The position numbers and the translations under genes were made by a program. Below, one piece after another: positions 21,991 through 22,832 of a stretch of 22,832 bases of DNA; position 1 is the first letter of the stretch; each line of letters begins with the position of its first letter. The stretch is from NCBI GenBank assembly GCA_051001215.1, contig JBPCNP010000157.1, forward strand, positions 1-22,832, given 5' to 3'. Origin of the DNA: DATAQC01 sp051001215 (GTDB lineage: Bacteria > Actinomycetota > Acidimicrobiia > Acidimicrobiales > AC-14). The notes under the pieces are model-generated. The model did no database searches and had not been told where the DNA came from. It worked only from the letters and a program-made list of their open reading frames with translations.

Positions 21991-22290
21991 GAGCACGCCC
22001 ACCTGGTCCACGCCCACCGGCTTTTCGTGATCGTCGCCCCCCTGGCCGCAGCCCTCGATCCACTCGTGTGGCTCTGCCGGGGCGCTGTGGGGTTCGCCCT
22101 CGAGCGCTGGGCCGACGAGGATGCCGCTAGCGCTAGCCGGACCAGTCGGTGCGTCACCGCCCGGGCCCTGGCTCGAGCGGCATTGGCCAAGCTCTCTCGA
22201 TCGCGGTCGTACCTTGTCCAACAATGGACGTGGACGTCGAGGCAAAGACGCGGGCCTCCACACCGTCCAGACCTACGAGCGGATGGGTAG
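21991..22290 (+). pseudogene. Remnant of an M56-family (BlaR1-like) membrane metallopeptidase, fused to the BlaI remnant
   Basis: Directly in frame after the BlaI fragment comes EHAHLVHAHRLFVIVAPLAA, then LDPLVWLCRGAVGFALERWADEDAA and CVTARALARAALA. This is the catalytic core of actinobacterial M56 peptidases, with the HExxH segment and the later ExxAD glutamate. The first zinc histidine is replaced by tyrosine (YEHAH) at the junction, and the N-terminal membrane helices are absent, so it cannot be active. After about 22182 the reading becomes unrelated (arginine-rich) until the TAG at 22288-22290. BlaI/M56 pairs normally form a sensor-repressor system; here an internal deletion has joined the two genes. 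Confidence 0.6.
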
Positions 22291-22320
22291 CGCTCAGGTT
22301 TACAGGGTGAACAATTGGGG

Positions 22321-22485
22321 CTAGTGGACGACCTCCAGCGCTGAGCGGCGCGACCGCCACTCAGCGATGAGGATCTCGTCACCACTTGCTTCTGCGACGA
22401 CAACGGCGAGATCGAAGACATGGATCTGGCTGTCCGGCACATCTATCAACCGTAGTTCTTTGCCTGCGCGCTTGCCCTCTCTCAC
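22321..22485 (-). CDS. Possible small hypothetical ORF, about 54 aa
   Basis: A minus-strand frame open from 22533 to the TAG at 22321 gives a protein-like reading: REGKRAGKELRLIDVPDSQ, then HVFDLAVVVAEASGDEILI and AEWRSRRSALEVVH, with alternating hydrophobic strands. GTG 22485 or TTG 22488 could start it; otherwise it is the 3' end of a truncated gene. I recognise no family. The opposite strand also has a 36-codon protein-like frame here (DEDLVTTCFCDDNGEIEDMD), so the strand is not certain. Third-position GC bias is weaker than in the core genes. Confidence 0.3.
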   Translation of the reverse strand: MREGKRAGKELRLIDVPDSQIHVFDLAVVVAEASGDEILIAEWRSRRSALEVVH

Positions 22486-22661
22486 CAACTCACCGCAATC
22501 GGGACGAACCGCTGGAGAGAGGTAGTTCGGCTCTCATGGCATCGGAGTGGGTGATCGGTAGCCGCTCTGGGCCCCGAAACCCTTTCAGGACAGGGCCCGT
22601 AGGGGCGTGAGAACCCGTTCGAGTGACGCGCACGGGCTTGGACCTAGCGGGACTTTCCTGG

Positions 22662-22832
22662 CTAGAGCGCGGTGGTGCGGTGTTCCCGCAGGTGGGAGGC
22701 GGTTTCCCGGCGCTCGGCGCGTATTACCTAGGTGATGGCGATGCTGAGCTGATCGATGGAGTTGAACGGGCTGGAGGCGTTGTAGTTGTCGGCGGTCTCC
22801 CACGCGGCGGCCGGGTCGGGGGTGGCGTCGCA
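22662..22832 (-). pseudogene. Stop-interrupted 3' end of an unrecognised gene running off the window
   Basis: A minus-strand frame enters at the right edge and reads CDATPDPAAAWETADNY, then NASSPFNSIDQLSIAIT, before TAG at 22730-22728. The same frame then continues as VIRAERRETASHLREHRTTAL to a second TAG at 22664-22662. Both parts look protein-like, so the first TAG may be a nonsense change, or it may be the true end. The residues do not let me name the family; a mobile-element protein is possible given the decayed surroundings. Only the last 35-57 codons are visible. Confidence 0.35.

Noticed and set aside
22295..22320. GTTCACCCTG (minus strand) resembling one PHO-box unit
   Set aside because: A single unit with no 11-bp repeat neighbour and no intact gene behind it.
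22596..22640. GTTCGAGT, which resembles a tRNA T-loop
   Set aside because: No 5-bp T-stem, acceptor stem or anticodon arm can be folded around it.
1..22832. CRISPR array, rRNA, tRNA or insertion-sequence ends
   Set aside because: No regularly spaced repeats, RNA gene signatures or paired terminal inverted repeats with a transposase were seen.

Overview
The window looks like a high-GC actinobacterial chromosome segment, probably from Acidimicrobiia or a close relative. The evidence is two WhiB-family Fe-S regulators, a SenX3/RegX3-type two-component system, an F420-type LLM oxidoreductase, a SigE-like ECF sigma factor with its anti-sigma factor, many ATGA/GTGA/TGATG gene overlaps, and very GC-rich third codon positions in the core genes. 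The class-level assignment is inferred from gene content; no rRNA or tRNA gene is visible to confirm it.

Layout, left to right. (1) Bases 1-1433 are an accessory-looking edge: a RusA-like gene broken by an in-frame TGA (minus strand) and an unrecognised 207-residue gene (plus strand), followed by about 470 bases with no convincing gene. (2) Bases 1908-8890 are housekeeping and metabolism: a SirB1/transglutaminase-like protein, divergent from a stand-alone Nfu N-terminal-domain protein and a complete PEP carboxylase; a convergent macro-domain/small membrane protein pair; a WhiB2-like regulator; a formiminotransferase; and a divergent LLM oxidoreductase. (3) Bases 8887-11299 are an envelope-stress block: tatA, a SigE-like ECF sigma factor, a zinc-type membrane anti-sigma factor and a secreted MucB/RseB-like protein, mostly overlapping. 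A strong RNA hairpin lies directly before the sigma-factor start codon. (4) Bases 11342-12018 hold a second whiB, divergent from a conserved small gene.

(5) Bases 12084-18251 are a phosphate-starvation locus: four tandem 11-bp PHO-box units and a -10 element, then pstS-pstC-pstA-pstB, then senX3-like and regX3-like genes. There is no phoU in this locus. (6) Convergent to it, on the minus strand, a degenerate-CYTH + CHAD protein overlaps a ParA-type ATPase by GTGA. CHAD domains bind polyphosphate, so a polyphosphate-granule positioning or partition module next to the phosphate regulon is the most interesting hypothesis in the window. (7) uppP follows on the minus strand, with a palindromic BlaI-like operator upstream and the fused remnants of a BlaI repressor and M56 peptidase beyond it. 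(8) The last 600 bases are decayed or foreign sequence: one possible small ORF and a truncated, stop-interrupted reading frame running off the end.

Functionally, the central part links phosphate sensing (SenX3/RegX3), phosphate uptake (Pst) and possibly polyphosphate handling (CHAD/ParA). The left-central part links membrane and redox stress sensing (SigE module, WhiB proteins) to protein export (TatA).
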